7,418 nucleotides of DNA. It comes from JAHIZC01 sp043813305. GTDB taxonomy: Bacteria; Omnitrophota; Gorgyraeia; Gygaellales; Profunditerraquicolaceae. Position numbers and translations under genes: made by a program. Position 1 is the stretch's first letter. Every line of letters begins with the position of its first letter. This document shows, piece after piece, positions 1 to 6,642 of the stretch. Under the pieces are notes generated by a model. It saw nothing but the letters and a program-made list of their open reading frames with translations, ran no database searches and was not told the origin of the DNA. The stretch covers positions 1-7,418 of the forward strand of contig JBDRLC010000028.1 of the NCBI GenBank assembly GCA_043813305.1, given 5' to 3'.

Positions 1-552
1 TGAGAGGATAACCGGATAAATCGCAGCTGATACTATTTTACTTTTGAATGCAGCGTTTCTCTCTAAATATCCGGCCAACCGGTTAAGTACAAGTGCCAGG
101 CTTCCTGAGGCCTCACCACTCTCCACCAGATTAATCCATAATTTTGAGAATACATTTGGGTGCTTACCCATTGCCTCGTGAAAACTAAATCCTGACTCCA
201 TTTTTTTTCCTAAATCCTGTACCACACTGTATAGCCTACGGCTGGATACCTGTTTAGCGATTATCTCCAGGCTTCTTATGATAGTGACACCAGCTCCCAA
301 GAGTGTAGCTAGCTGCCTGCAGAAAAGCACCATATCATCATTAGTGATCCTATGGTGTCTTAGTCTAACTTTGGCTTTGGGAGTTATTGTCGTCGCTCCC
401 CTAACGCTCTCTTTCCGTTCGGGGAATATGTTTACTACGATCAGATCTTGAGCCTGGAGCTTTTTAGTCAACTCCTCTTGCGTTAAGGCATCTTCCGCCC
501 CACTCCTCTTCTTTCCGCTCTTATCTCTGGCAATATAAAAGAATCTCGGCAT
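1..552 (-). CDS. pilC: PilC/GspF-type inner-membrane platform protein, N-terminal part (3' end outside window)
   Basis: This is the polytopic inner-membrane core protein around which type IV pili and type II pseudopili are assembled; it works with the PilB hexamer. I translated 184 codons from the minus strand. The start reads MPRFFYIARDKSGKK, the usual GspF opening, followed by a linker and the first cytoplasmic T2SSF domain. Within that domain, FCRQLATLLGAGVTI (about residues 77-91) and the VESGEASGSLALVL stretch (about 143-156) are family hallmarks. The fragment ends at SAAIYPVILS, entering the first membrane helix. A full protein is about 400 residues, so somewhat under half is present. 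The ATG overlaps the pilB stop by one base (TGATG) and follows a strong Shine-Dalgarno, which fixes the start. No frameshift is seen. It could be called GspF; the operon context favours PilC. Confidence 0.95.
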   Translation of the reverse strand, partial: MPRFFYIARDKSGKKRSGAEDALTQEELTKKLQAQDLIVVNIFPERKESVRGATTITPKAKVRLRHHRITNDDMVLFCRQLATLLGAGVTIIRSLEIIAKQVSSRRLYSVVQDLGKKMESGFSFHEAMGKHPNVFSKLWINLVESGEASGSLALVLNRLAGYLERNAAFKSKIVSAAIYPVILS

Positions 553-2273
553 CACTCTCCTCCTAAGACAACTGAAAAAGCCTCTTCTAATGAAGTTATG
601 CCTTCTTCCACTTTCTTAATTCCCGATTCATAAAATATCTGCATTCCCGCACTCCTGGCTGCTTCATTTATTTTCTGAAAAGACTCTTTACGGTTAATTA
701 ACTCCTTTATCTCTTCATTGATCGCCATCACTTCTGCAACGCAGATCCTTCCTTTATATCCGGTATTATTACACTTTGAACAACCCTTAGACTTATAGAT
801 CAATTCTGCCTTTAAGGCTATATTCTTCAATTGTTCTTTATTTGGCTCATAGGCCTCTTTACAGGCAGGGCATAATTTTCGCACTAACCGTTGAGCGACG
901 ATCAATAAAAGCGATGGCGCAAGTATGTAACTCTCTACTCCGATGTCGATCAGCCGGTTTACTGCTGAAGCTGCATCGTTAGTATGCAAAGTACTTAATA
1001 CCAAGTGTCCGGTTAAAGCAGCCCGGGAGCAAATCTGCGCGGTTTCCAGATCCCTGACCTCACCGACTAACATTACATCTGGATCCTGCCTTAAGAAACT
1101 ACGCAGTGCCGCCGAAAATGTAAGGCCTATCTCCGGTTTGATCTGAACCTGATTTACCCCGTCCAATTTATACTCCACCGGATCTTCAATAGTAATGATA
1201 TTTTTACTGGGATCCTTTATTTCGTTTAATATCGCATAGAGGGTGGTTGTCTTTCCGCTACCGGTTGGACCGGTTAAAAATACCAGTCCGTGAGGTGACT
1301 TTATCGTACTACGTATAAGTTCAAGCTGATTAGAATCAAACCCTAACTGGTTCATATCCAGGATCACCTTACTCCTATCAAGCAGTCTTAAAACTAATTT
1401 CTCTCCGTAAATAGTAGGTACTGAAGAAACTCTTATATCTACGGGAAGCTGTCCGATCTTCACTAAAAACGCGCCGTCCTGCGGCAGGCGTTTTTCGGCT
1501 ATATCTAATTTAGCTAATATCTTTATGCGTGATATGATCGCTAGAATTAAATGTTTTGAAGGCGGGGGTATTTCATAAAGTTTTCCGTCGATACGGTACC
1601 TTAAAGAGATCTTCTCCTTAAAAGGCTCAATATGTATATCAGAAGCTGACTCATCGATCGCCTGACGGATGATCAAGTCCACTAATTTAACTACCGGCGC
1701 CTCCTCAGCCCTAGCAATCAACTTGTCTAAACTCAGCTCCTCATCCGAGCTCGTTATTATTGAATCCGGCATCTCTTCAGACGTAAGATCATAACTTGCA
1801 TCTATTGCGTTTTTAAACATCGCTGATTTACCATAGAATTGTTCGATCGCCTTGCTAATATCAGGCCTTGTCGCTATTACCGGGTTGATCTCACAGTTGG
1901 TCAATTTTCTTAAGTTATCTATCAGCATAAGATCTAGCGGATCGGTAACAGCCACGGTTATTGATCTTAATGTCCTTGATAAAGGGAGCACTAAATACTT
2001 GATCGCAAAATCCTGAGGGATAAGCTGCTGTAGGTCTTGATCTGCTGCCGGTTTAAGCAAACCCGTACCTAAAGAAAAATAGGGAATATTAAGCTGTTTG
2101 GCTAATGCTGAAACCATATCATCTTCTTTAATTATACCCAGATTGATCAATACTTCACCAAGACGCCCGCCATCCTGTCGTTGAACGCTTATTGCCTTCT
2201 CCAACTGCTGGGCATTGATAATCCCCTCTTTGATCAAAAGTTCCCCTAATCTTAAGTATTTATCTTTAGTCAT
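552..2273 (-). CDS. pilB: PilB/GspE-type assembly ATPase with N-terminal MshEN (c-di-GMP-type) domain
   Basis: This cytoplasmic hexameric ATPase powers pilus or pseudopilus extension. It has 573 residues, normal for PilB/GspE. The N-terminus (8-60) is a tandem MshEN motif: R8-L9-G10...Q31, five spacer residues, then R37-L38-G39...Q60. A linker with an acidic patch (about 160-185) follows. Then come the N2 domain (ASDIHIEP, about 210-217) and the RecA-like domain: Walker A GPTGSGKT (335-342), Asp box TIEDPVE (361-367), Walker B with DPDVMLVGE (397-405), and the His box ending LSTLHTNDA. The zinc site is complete (C468, C471, C498, C501), which separates extension ATPases from PilT. It starts at a TAATG overlap with the secretin stop; its Shine-Dalgarno is weak (A-rich AAAAAGAA), so it probably relies on coupling. 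All catalytic elements look intact. PilB versus GspE cannot be settled by sequence alone. Confidence 0.96.
   Translation of the reverse strand: MTKDKYLRLGELLIKEGIINAQQLEKAISVQRQDGGRLGEVLINLGIIKEDDMVSALAKQLNIPYFSLGTGLLKPAADQDLQQLIPQDFAIKYLVLPLSRTLRSITVAVTDPLDLMLIDNLRKLTNCEINPVIATRPDISKAIEQFYGKSAMFKNAIDASYDLTSEEMPDSIITSSDEELSLDKLIARAEEAPVVKLVDLIIRQAIDESASDIHIEPFKEKISLRYRIDGKLYEIPPPSKHLILAIISRIKILAKLDIAEKRLPQDGAFLVKIGQLPVDIRVSSVPTIYGEKLVLRLLDRSKVILDMNQLGFDSNQLELIRSTIKSPHGLVFLTGPTGSGKTTTLYAILNEIKDPSKNIITIEDPVEYKLDGVNQVQIKPEIGLTFSAALRSFLRQDPDVMLVGEVRDLETAQICSRAALTGHLVLSTLHTNDAASAVNRLIDIGVESYILAPSLLLIVAQRLVRKLCPACKEAYEPNKEQLKNIALKAELIYKSKGCSKCNNTGYKGRICVAEVMAINEEIKELINRKESFQKINEAARSAGMQIFYESGIKKVEEGITSLEEAFSVVLGGE
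559..563 (-). promoter_or_regulatory. Shine-Dalgarno for pilC, inside the end of pilB
   Basis: GGAGG lies 6 nt before the pilC ATG and is embedded in the codons for the last Gly-Gly-Glu of PilB (TTA GGA GGA GAG TGA). It is one of the two strongest ribosome binding sites in the window. With the TGATG overlap it suggests coupled translation of the ATPase and the platform protein. Confidence 0.85.
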
Positions 2274-3823
2274 TATCTGTTCTTTTTCTCATACTGATTT
2301 AATATAGAACCAATGGCTAATTCGCGCCTGGTACCGCCGAGAGTATCCTGCTCCCTCTCCGGCAGTAATCCTTTCTTCAGTCCAGCGATCTCCTTAATCT
2401 CCTCCTTGACAATATGAGGAGTGATGAAGACTAATAATTCCCGGTCTTCATCTTTATCTTTATTCCTATGCCTGAATAAAGCTCCTAAGAAAGGCATGTC
2501 CCCTAACACCGGTACTTTAACAATCGTTTCACTCTTATTGTGGCGGATCAAACCTCCGATCACCACCGTCTCGCCATCCTTGACCCGCACGGTTGTCTTT
2601 GCTGAACGTTCTTCAGGATCTTTAATAGAGGAATCTAAACTACTGATGGAGGTATCCTTTACCATAGGAAGAACAAACATAGTAATCTCTCCGGTTTCAA
2701 TATTGACTTGAGGAGTTACCCTTAAACTAACGCCGGTCTCAACCCGCTCAGCTGTCTCCGCAGTTTCAGTGCTTAATTCACCGGAGGCAGCCTGTATAGT
2801 TGATATATTAACTGCTTCCTGTGTTACAACTTTTATTTCAGCGGTCTCATTGTTTAAAGTCAGAATTCTTGGCCTAGCTAATATTTTTGTATCAGAATGA
2901 GTCCTTAAAAGATCTAAATTTAGAGTCTGGCCTAAAACCGTAAGCACGCTTGGGGCAAAGTGATGCGGCACCCATGCCTCATTGAGAGCATCATCAGTGC
3001 CTGTTCTCCCAAAACCTGAGGTTCCGCTGCCGCCAAAAGGAAAAGTAGTCAATCTTTGACCAACCACATTTAAGCTGGCAAAAGGATTAGTCCATTGTAT
3101 GCCCATATCATCTACGACATCCTTACTTACATCGAGAATTTCAACTTCTAATAATACCTGCGGTATCAACACATCTAAAGATGCAATAATACTAGCAATG
3201 ACTTTCATATTTCTCGGTGTATCAGTAACAATCAGGCTATTGGTCCTATAATCTTCGATCAACGAACCATGCTCAGTGAGTAAATTTTTTACTGCCTTAG
3301 TTAAACCCACATCTTGCTCTGAAGCCCACTTACCCCCTTCCTCCTGCTGACTCTCGCCGCCACTAATCGATACCATCATCGCCTCACCACCAAGTGACTT
3401 TGACATCTCTGATTTTAGAGAAGAGCTTGACACGCTGGCATATTTAAGGAAGAAAATACGGGTTATAGTTTCAACTGCAAGCTTCCCCCACTCTTTAACA
3501 ATGAATATCTTGGCTTCTTCATCTAATTCATAAGAGAGGTTATTCGCCTTAAATAATTTATCCATTGCCATATTCAAAGGCACCTTATCCAGGTAGAGGG
3601 TTATTGTCCTATCCTGCACCACTTCCGAAGCAATAAAGTTCAGGCCTGACTGAATGGAGAGAATCTTCAAAATATCCTTCAGGTCAGCATCTTTAAAATC
3701 CATGGATATTTCAGGCCCTAAGTCGGGAAAAGGCGCGCTCAGATCTGCGGATAATTTAGGTAAGAATAAGCAAAATAAAAATATAAAAATAAGTGAGTTT
3801 ACTCTAAATAGCCCTTTCTTCAT
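2273..3823 (-). CDS. pilQ: PilQ/GspD-type secretin, short form (N0-N1-secretin)
   Basis: This outer-membrane channel protein forms the multimeric pore through which a pilus or substrate passes. It has 516 residues. It starts with a Sec signal peptide (MKKGLFRVNS, hydrophobic core 11-21, likely cleavage near LSA at 24-26). An N0/STN domain (about 38-110) follows, with FKDADLKDILKILSIQSG typical of PilQ. An N1/KH-like domain (about 118-220) carries a Gly/Ser/Glu-rich insertion at about 144-168, then LIEDYRTNSLIVTDTP. The secretin domain (about 300-472) contains the hallmark VPVLGDMPFLGALFR (437-451) and ends LLVFITPHIV. A charged tail (473-516) could engage a partner. There is no AMIN domain and no N2/N3 repeats, so it is shorter than typical PilQ or GspD. 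Translation starts at a TAATG overlap with pilP behind a perfect Shine-Dalgarno. Confidence 0.95.
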   Translation of the reverse strand: MKKGLFRVNSLIFIFLFCLFLPKLSADLSAPFPDLGPEISMDFKDADLKDILKILSIQSGLNFIASEVVQDRTITLYLDKVPLNMAMDKLFKANNLSYELDEEAKIFIVKEWGKLAVETITRIFFLKYASVSSSSLKSEMSKSLGGEAMMVSISGGESQQEEGGKWASEQDVGLTKAVKNLLTEHGSLIEDYRTNSLIVTDTPRNMKVIASIIASLDVLIPQVLLEVEILDVSKDVVDDMGIQWTNPFASLNVVGQRLTTFPFGGSGTSGFGRTGTDDALNEAWVPHHFAPSVLTVLGQTLNLDLLRTHSDTKILARPRILTLNNETAEIKVVTQEAVNISTIQAASGELSTETAETAERVETGVSLRVTPQVNIETGEITMFVLPMVKDTSISSLDSSIKDPEERSAKTTVRVKDGETVVIGGLIRHNKSETIVKVPVLGDMPFLGALFRHRNKDKDEDRELLVFITPHIVKEEIKEIAGLKKGLLPEREQDTLGGTRRELAIGSILNQYEKKNR

Positions 3824-4317
3824 TATCGTCCTCCTTTAGATTCTTTATCTGACGTAGCCATCATCGCCGGAGAAGCAATTTTATATTCGCTATCTTCAAA
3901 AGAAAAAACTATGCCATCTTTATCAATATTTATAATACCGATCTCTGTTCCCTGTATTTCATCCAGCTGCATTGTATCCCCTGCTTTTACTACACGGCTA
4001 TTGATAATCGCCTGAGGAAACCTTCCTCCCCAGGTAATACCTTGAAGCTCTAATTTCGGAGGATCTCTCCTTACTTCAGGTGCAAACGACCTCTCCACTT
4101 GTCCTGTCCTGACTACCGCCTCTTCCTTATCCTTATCCCTGTTTACAAAAGGATCTATAAAACCTCCGGCATTATATTCTACCTTAGGTCTAATAAAACC
4201 TTGCGGAACCTCCTTAGTTTGCTCTGGGCTCGATCCCTGAGAAATAGAAGCAAGTAAGAATATGCAAGCTATAAAAATAAAAATAACCATGATTAAATTT
4301 ATTTCTTCTCTTATCAT
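3823..4317 (-). CDS. pilP: PilP/GspC-like periplasmic connector with N-terminal membrane anchor
   Basis: This inner-membrane-anchored periplasmic protein is expected to bridge PilN/PilO to the N0 domain of the secretin. It has 164 residues. A hydrophobic helix spans about 8-27, followed by a Pro- and charge-rich linker with GGFIDPFVNR (51-60), resembling the DPF motif common before PilP/GspC domains. A compact beta-rich domain (about 88-147) follows: LELQGITWGGRFPQAIIN, VVKAGDT and IDKDGIVFSF, matching the GspC homology region/PilP fold. Its ATG directly abuts the pilO stop (TAAATG) with only an A-rich leader, so re-initiation is likely. An internal ATG at codon 10 would leave just the hydrophobic helix and cannot be excluded. 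The identification rests on the motif, the size, and the position between pilO and the secretin. Confidence 0.85.
   Translation of the reverse strand: MIREEINLIMVIFIFIACIFLLASISQGSSPEQTKEVPQGFIRPKVEYNAGGFIDPFVNRDKDKEEAVVRTGQVERSFAPEVRRDPPKLELQGITWGGRFPQAIINSRVVKAGDTMQLDEIQGTEIGIINIDKDGIVFSFEDSEYKIASPAMMATSDKESKGGR
3830..3834 (-). promoter_or_regulatory. Shine-Dalgarno for the secretin gene, inside the end of pilP
   Basis: GGAGG within AAAGGAGGA lies 6 nt before the secretin ATG, in the codons for the final Lys-Gly-Gly-Arg of PilP. The spacing and layout are the same as at the pilB-pilC junction. Its strength would suit the high copy number needed for the secretin multimer. Confidence 0.85.
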
Positions 4318-4827
4318 TTACTTTTTTAGGACTACGTAGCTTACTTTTAAATTGATCCCCAGGCTCTCTTGATTGTACCCTGATGATATTTGAGTATTTT
4401 CCACTACAAAAATATCGCTGTGACTCTCTAATTTACTGACAAACCTACCCAGCGAATGGTAATCCGGAGCCTTGAGCGTCAGATTAAAAGGAAGTTTTAT
4501 ATAATCATCGTATTGCTGGCTTGAATCCGGACTGATAGTAGCAACCTGTACCCCCGACTCTGCAGCTAAATTACTCATCGTATTGATCACTACTGATTCG
4601 TCTCTTCTCACTAAAAAATTATCATAGGATGTCAATTCTTTTTCTGTTTTACTTATACTATCTAAAAGCTGGGTCTTCTGAGACTCGAATTTTATTCCTT
4701 GATTTATTAGTTTCAGATTATTCTGCTGTTTTGTGTTTATCTTACTAATAATGAATAAAGTAAATAAAATTATGGTGATATTTAAAATAATAGCCTTATA
4801 TTTAGTGATTAATTCGCTTATTTCCAT
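4318..4827 (-). CDS. pilO: PilO-like inner-membrane alignment subcomplex protein
   Basis: This bitopic protein pairs with PilN in the periplasm to form the alignment subcomplex linking the PilM ring to PilP and the secretin. It has 169 residues, slightly shorter than typical PilO (about 200). It has a short cytoplasmic N-terminus (MEISELITKYK), one membrane helix (about 12-29), and a Gln/Lys/Glu-rich coiled-coil stretch (about 33-68). A ferredoxin-like domain (about 75-168) follows, with INTMSNLAAESGVQVATISP and LPFNLTLKAPDYHSLGRFVSKLES, both very PilO-like. The ATG is 14 nt after the pilMN stop, with AAGGG 9 nt upstream as ribosome binding site; this is the only junction in the machine operon with a real gap. 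GspM would be the T2SS equivalent. Confidence 0.92.
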   Translation of the reverse strand: MEISELITKYKAIILNITIILFTLFIISKINTKQQNNLKLINQGIKFESQKTQLLDSISKTEKELTSYDNFLVRRDESVVINTMSNLAAESGVQVATISPDSSQQYDDYIKLPFNLTLKAPDYHSLGRFVSKLESHSDIFVVENTQISSGYNQESLGINLKVSYVVLKK

Positions 4828-4841
4828 TAAACTTTGCCCTT

Positions 4842-6380
4842 TTAATAATTTCTAGAGGATATTTTAAAGGAAGTTACGATTTTCCCTTTGTATTCTTGAC
4901 TTGATAAAGAACTGATCGCCGTTCTGGTAAAATTTTTAGCAAATTCAGGATTGACCTTTAAAAGTGAAACAAACTCACTTACCGTAGAGAATTCTTTATC
5001 GCTCTGCCCCAAGTAAGTCATTCCATCTAGAATTAACTCTACCCTGTCATCCCTATTCCTGCTATAATTGATTGATGTAAACCAAGTCCTCTCCGGCATG
5101 ACCTTAGGTATAAGATTTATTATCTCGGTAAGATAAAGCTGATTCTTAATTAGATTATCTAAGGCATCTAGTTTTTTCTTGTAATTTTCATCTAAGGCAG
5201 TCATTTCCTCGTAGCTTGCTCCTGACTTATCGCCGGCTAATTGACTATTGGCATTAACCATTTTCGTTAGTTCTCTTTTAAAAGGTAGAACCCGATAAAT
5301 CCCAAAAACATAGGTAGCGATGATCAGAAATAAACATAAAGCGATCACCCTGCGATCCAATCTCAACCCCTTCGCTAAAGCAAGGATTTCCTTCTGGGTT
5401 ATTTCTCCCTGCGCTTCTTTCTTTTCTGCTGCTACCAGGAGATCAACCGAAACTTTAGTCTTTACAGTGTTAGATAAAGAAGAGGTGTAGCCCTTTAAAA
5501 AACTTAAATAGTCCGTAACGGAACTGTCAACATATTTAGTCAGATCGACAAACTCAGCCTCTATCCCGATATCTAAAGTTATTGATTTAAGGCTTGCGTG
5601 GTCGTTTTGATTCGCAATGATTAATATTTTATCGGTATATTTTTCAGGGAATTTTCTTCGGTAATAATCTAACGAAACGCGGATCTCCGCTTTTAGTTTA
5701 TCCAACGCCAAGCTCTGAAAATCTTCCTGGATCCCCCTTAAGCTCTCGGTTGCAGCACCAAGGACTATATCGCGGCTAAATACGGGAAAATTCTTATCAA
5801 GGACTAAAAAATTAATCTCATCTGTACTCTTAAGATCAACCGAGAGAAGACTAGTCACACCTTTGAATCCTAACCTGCTTAATTTCAAAATCCTTAAGAC
5901 ACTGAAAGCAGAATATTCTATCGAGTTGATTCGGATGTTCAGCTTCTGCAATATCCTGGTATAGCTATTCAGTGTTTCTTCCTTTATGCCTACAAAAAGA
6001 ATTAAATTTGTCCGGCTCGCCTTATCAGAATAAACCTGGAAAGCTGAATTCAGGTCTTCGACTTTAAAAGGTATATACTTTCTTACCTCAAAATTTACCG
6101 CGCCCGCTATTTCATTACGAGGCATAGTGGGCATCTCAAAGCTGCGGATGATCAAATCCTTCCCCGGAAGGCAAAGCGTAGCTTCATCTGCTTCTATGTT
6201 ATTTTTCCTCAGCTGATCAGTTAAAAGAGTTATAATTTTTTCTTCTTCCGAGACCTTATCCTCTAGTTCGCCGGAGGAAAAGGAAGCATGCGGTACCTGA
6301 AAGCTGTTCTTTATTTTCTTGCCTTTTGTCTCAACAACCTGAATTAATTTCGGTCCAAAGTATATCCCCAATGAACTCAT
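4842..6380 (-). CDS. pilM: PilM-PilN fusion protein (GspL-like architecture)
   Basis: One 512-residue polypeptide joins two proteins that are usually separate. Residues 1 to about 305 are the PilM actin-like cytoplasmic domain: LGIYFGPKLIQVVE at the start, then LCLPGKDLIIRSFEMPTMPRNE style strands and FEVRKYIPF (97-105). At 310-320 comes VSVDLLVAAEK, resembling the INLLP segment with which free PilN docks into PilM. A membrane helix (about 343-364), a short coiled coil (about 390-412) and a PilN-like ferredoxin domain (about 417-510) follow, with MPERTWFTSINYSRN and VELILDGMTYLGQS. The overall plan, actin-like domain then one membrane helix then periplasmic domain, is that of T2SS GspL. The ATP-binding loops look degenerate (Tyr7 in the first, no Gly after Asp182 in the second). 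The start overlaps the HTH gene by ATGA, with GGGGAG 5 nt upstream. Confidence 0.93.
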   Translation of the reverse strand: MSSLGIYFGPKLIQVVETKGKKIKNSFQVPHASFSSGELEDKVSEEEKIITLLTDQLRKNNIEADEATLCLPGKDLIIRSFEMPTMPRNEIAGAVNFEVRKYIPFKVEDLNSAFQVYSDKASRTNLILFVGIKEETLNSYTRILQKLNIRINSIEYSAFSVLRILKLSRLGFKGVTSLLSVDLKSTDEINFLVLDKNFPVFSRDIVLGAATESLRGIQEDFQSLALDKLKAEIRVSLDYYRRKFPEKYTDKILIIANQNDHASLKSITLDIGIEAEFVDLTKYVDSSVTDYLSFLKGYTSSLSNTVKTKVSVDLLVAAEKKEAQGEITQKEILALAKGLRLDRRVIALCLFLIIATYVFGIYRVLPFKRELTKMVNANSQLAGDKSGASYEEMTALDENYKKKLDALDNLIKNQLYLTEIINLIPKVMPERTWFTSINYSRNRDDRVELILDGMTYLGQSDKEFSTVSEFVSLLKVNPEFAKNFTRTAISSLSSQEYKGKIVTSFKISSRNY

Positions 6381-6568
6381 TTTTTCTCCCCTGAATTAGA
6401 TGAGCATCTCTTACTCTTTAACCATGCATCTATCTCTCTACGTTCAAACCTCCAGACCCCCCCTACCTTTATACCGGAGATCTTGCCTTGATGCAGCCAA
6501 TTATAGATAGTCTGTTTTCGCAGTTTAAGATAATGTGCCAAGTCATCAATATCAATCAGTCTTTGCAT
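6377..6568 (-). CDS. Small excisionase/MerR-like helix-turn-helix DNA-binding protein (HTH_17 type), probable operon regulator
   Basis: A 63-residue protein consisting almost entirely of one winged HTH of the excisionase/BldC class. IDIDDLAHYLKLRKQTIYNWL (5-25) gives the HTH, HQGKISGIKVGGVWRF (26-41) the wing with its usual KVGG.WRF motif, and RREIDAWLKSK (43-53) the closing helix. The last ten residues are a Ser/Asn/Lys tail. It has no effector domain, so it most likely acts by binding DNA cooperatively. It is the first gene of the pil operon and overlaps pilMN by 4 bases, so it is made with the machine. AAGG 8 nt before the ATG serves as ribosome binding site. The phased direct repeats and promoter just upstream are the obvious candidate target. 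No integrase or phage gene is nearby, so an excisionase role is unlikely. The family is clear; the regulatory role is inferred. Confidence 0.9.
   Translation of the reverse strand: MQRLIDIDDLAHYLKLRKQTIYNWLHQGKISGIKVGGVWRFERREIDAWLKSKRCSSNSGEKK
6386..6391 (-). promoter_or_regulatory. Shine-Dalgarno for the pilMN fusion gene, inside the end of the HTH gene
   Basis: GGGGAG lies 5 nt upstream of the ATG at 6380 and is inside the Ser-Gly-Glu codons of the HTH protein tail. Combined with the ATGA overlap it supports the chosen pilMN start and coupled synthesis of the regulator and the first machine protein. Confidence 0.75.
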
Positions 6569-6606
6569 GAATCTTACCTTTTTTATAATGAACTTACTTG
6601 AATTTA

Positions 6607-6635
6607 ATTAAAACATAAAATACTTAATTTGTCAA
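6607..6635 (-). promoter_or_regulatory. Sigma70-type promoter for the HTH-pil operon
   Basis: On the minus strand a perfect -35 TTGACA (6635-6630) is followed by a 17-nt spacer and a -10 TTTAAT (6612-6607, 5 of 6 consensus bases). The -10 is preceded by TGT, an extended -10 element. Transcription would begin near 6600, giving a leader of about 32 nt before the HTH gene ATG at 6568. The spacer is strongly AT-rich. It is the only near-consensus promoter I found in the gap. Confidence 0.8.
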
Positions 6636-6642
6636 GTATTTT
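6617..6642. promoter_or_regulatory. 26-bp inverted repeat over the -35 element
   Basis: AAAATACTT and AAGTATTTT form perfect 9-bp arms around an 8-bp centre. The -35 hexamer lies across the centre and one arm. This could be an operator for a dimeric regulator. It could also be a weak AU-rich hairpin: on the minus strand the second arm is followed by T-rich DNA, so it might act as a poor terminator for transcripts arriving from the minor-pilin gene. One arm contributes to the decamer array. Confidence 0.5.

Noticed and set aside
943..1146. 67-codon plus-strand open frame
   Set aside because: It lies opposite the conserved ATPase domain of pilB and has no recognisable domain or ribosome site; a shadow of the real gene.
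2421..2711. 96-codon plus-strand open frame
   Set aside because: It is antisense to the conserved secretin domain and low in recognisable structure; a shadow.
3654..3839. 61-codon plus-strand open frame
   Set aside because: It is antisense to the signal peptide and N0 region of the secretin, with no family resemblance.
4264..4266. Cys18 of PilP as a lipoprotein acylation site
   Set aside because: It sits in the middle of the hydrophobic helix with Phe-Ile-Ala before it, not a good lipobox.
6377..6568. Excisionase-like HTH as evidence for a prophage or integrative element
   Set aside because: No integrase, attachment-site repeat or phage gene is visible, and the gene is embedded in the pil operon; the excisionase label reflects fold only.
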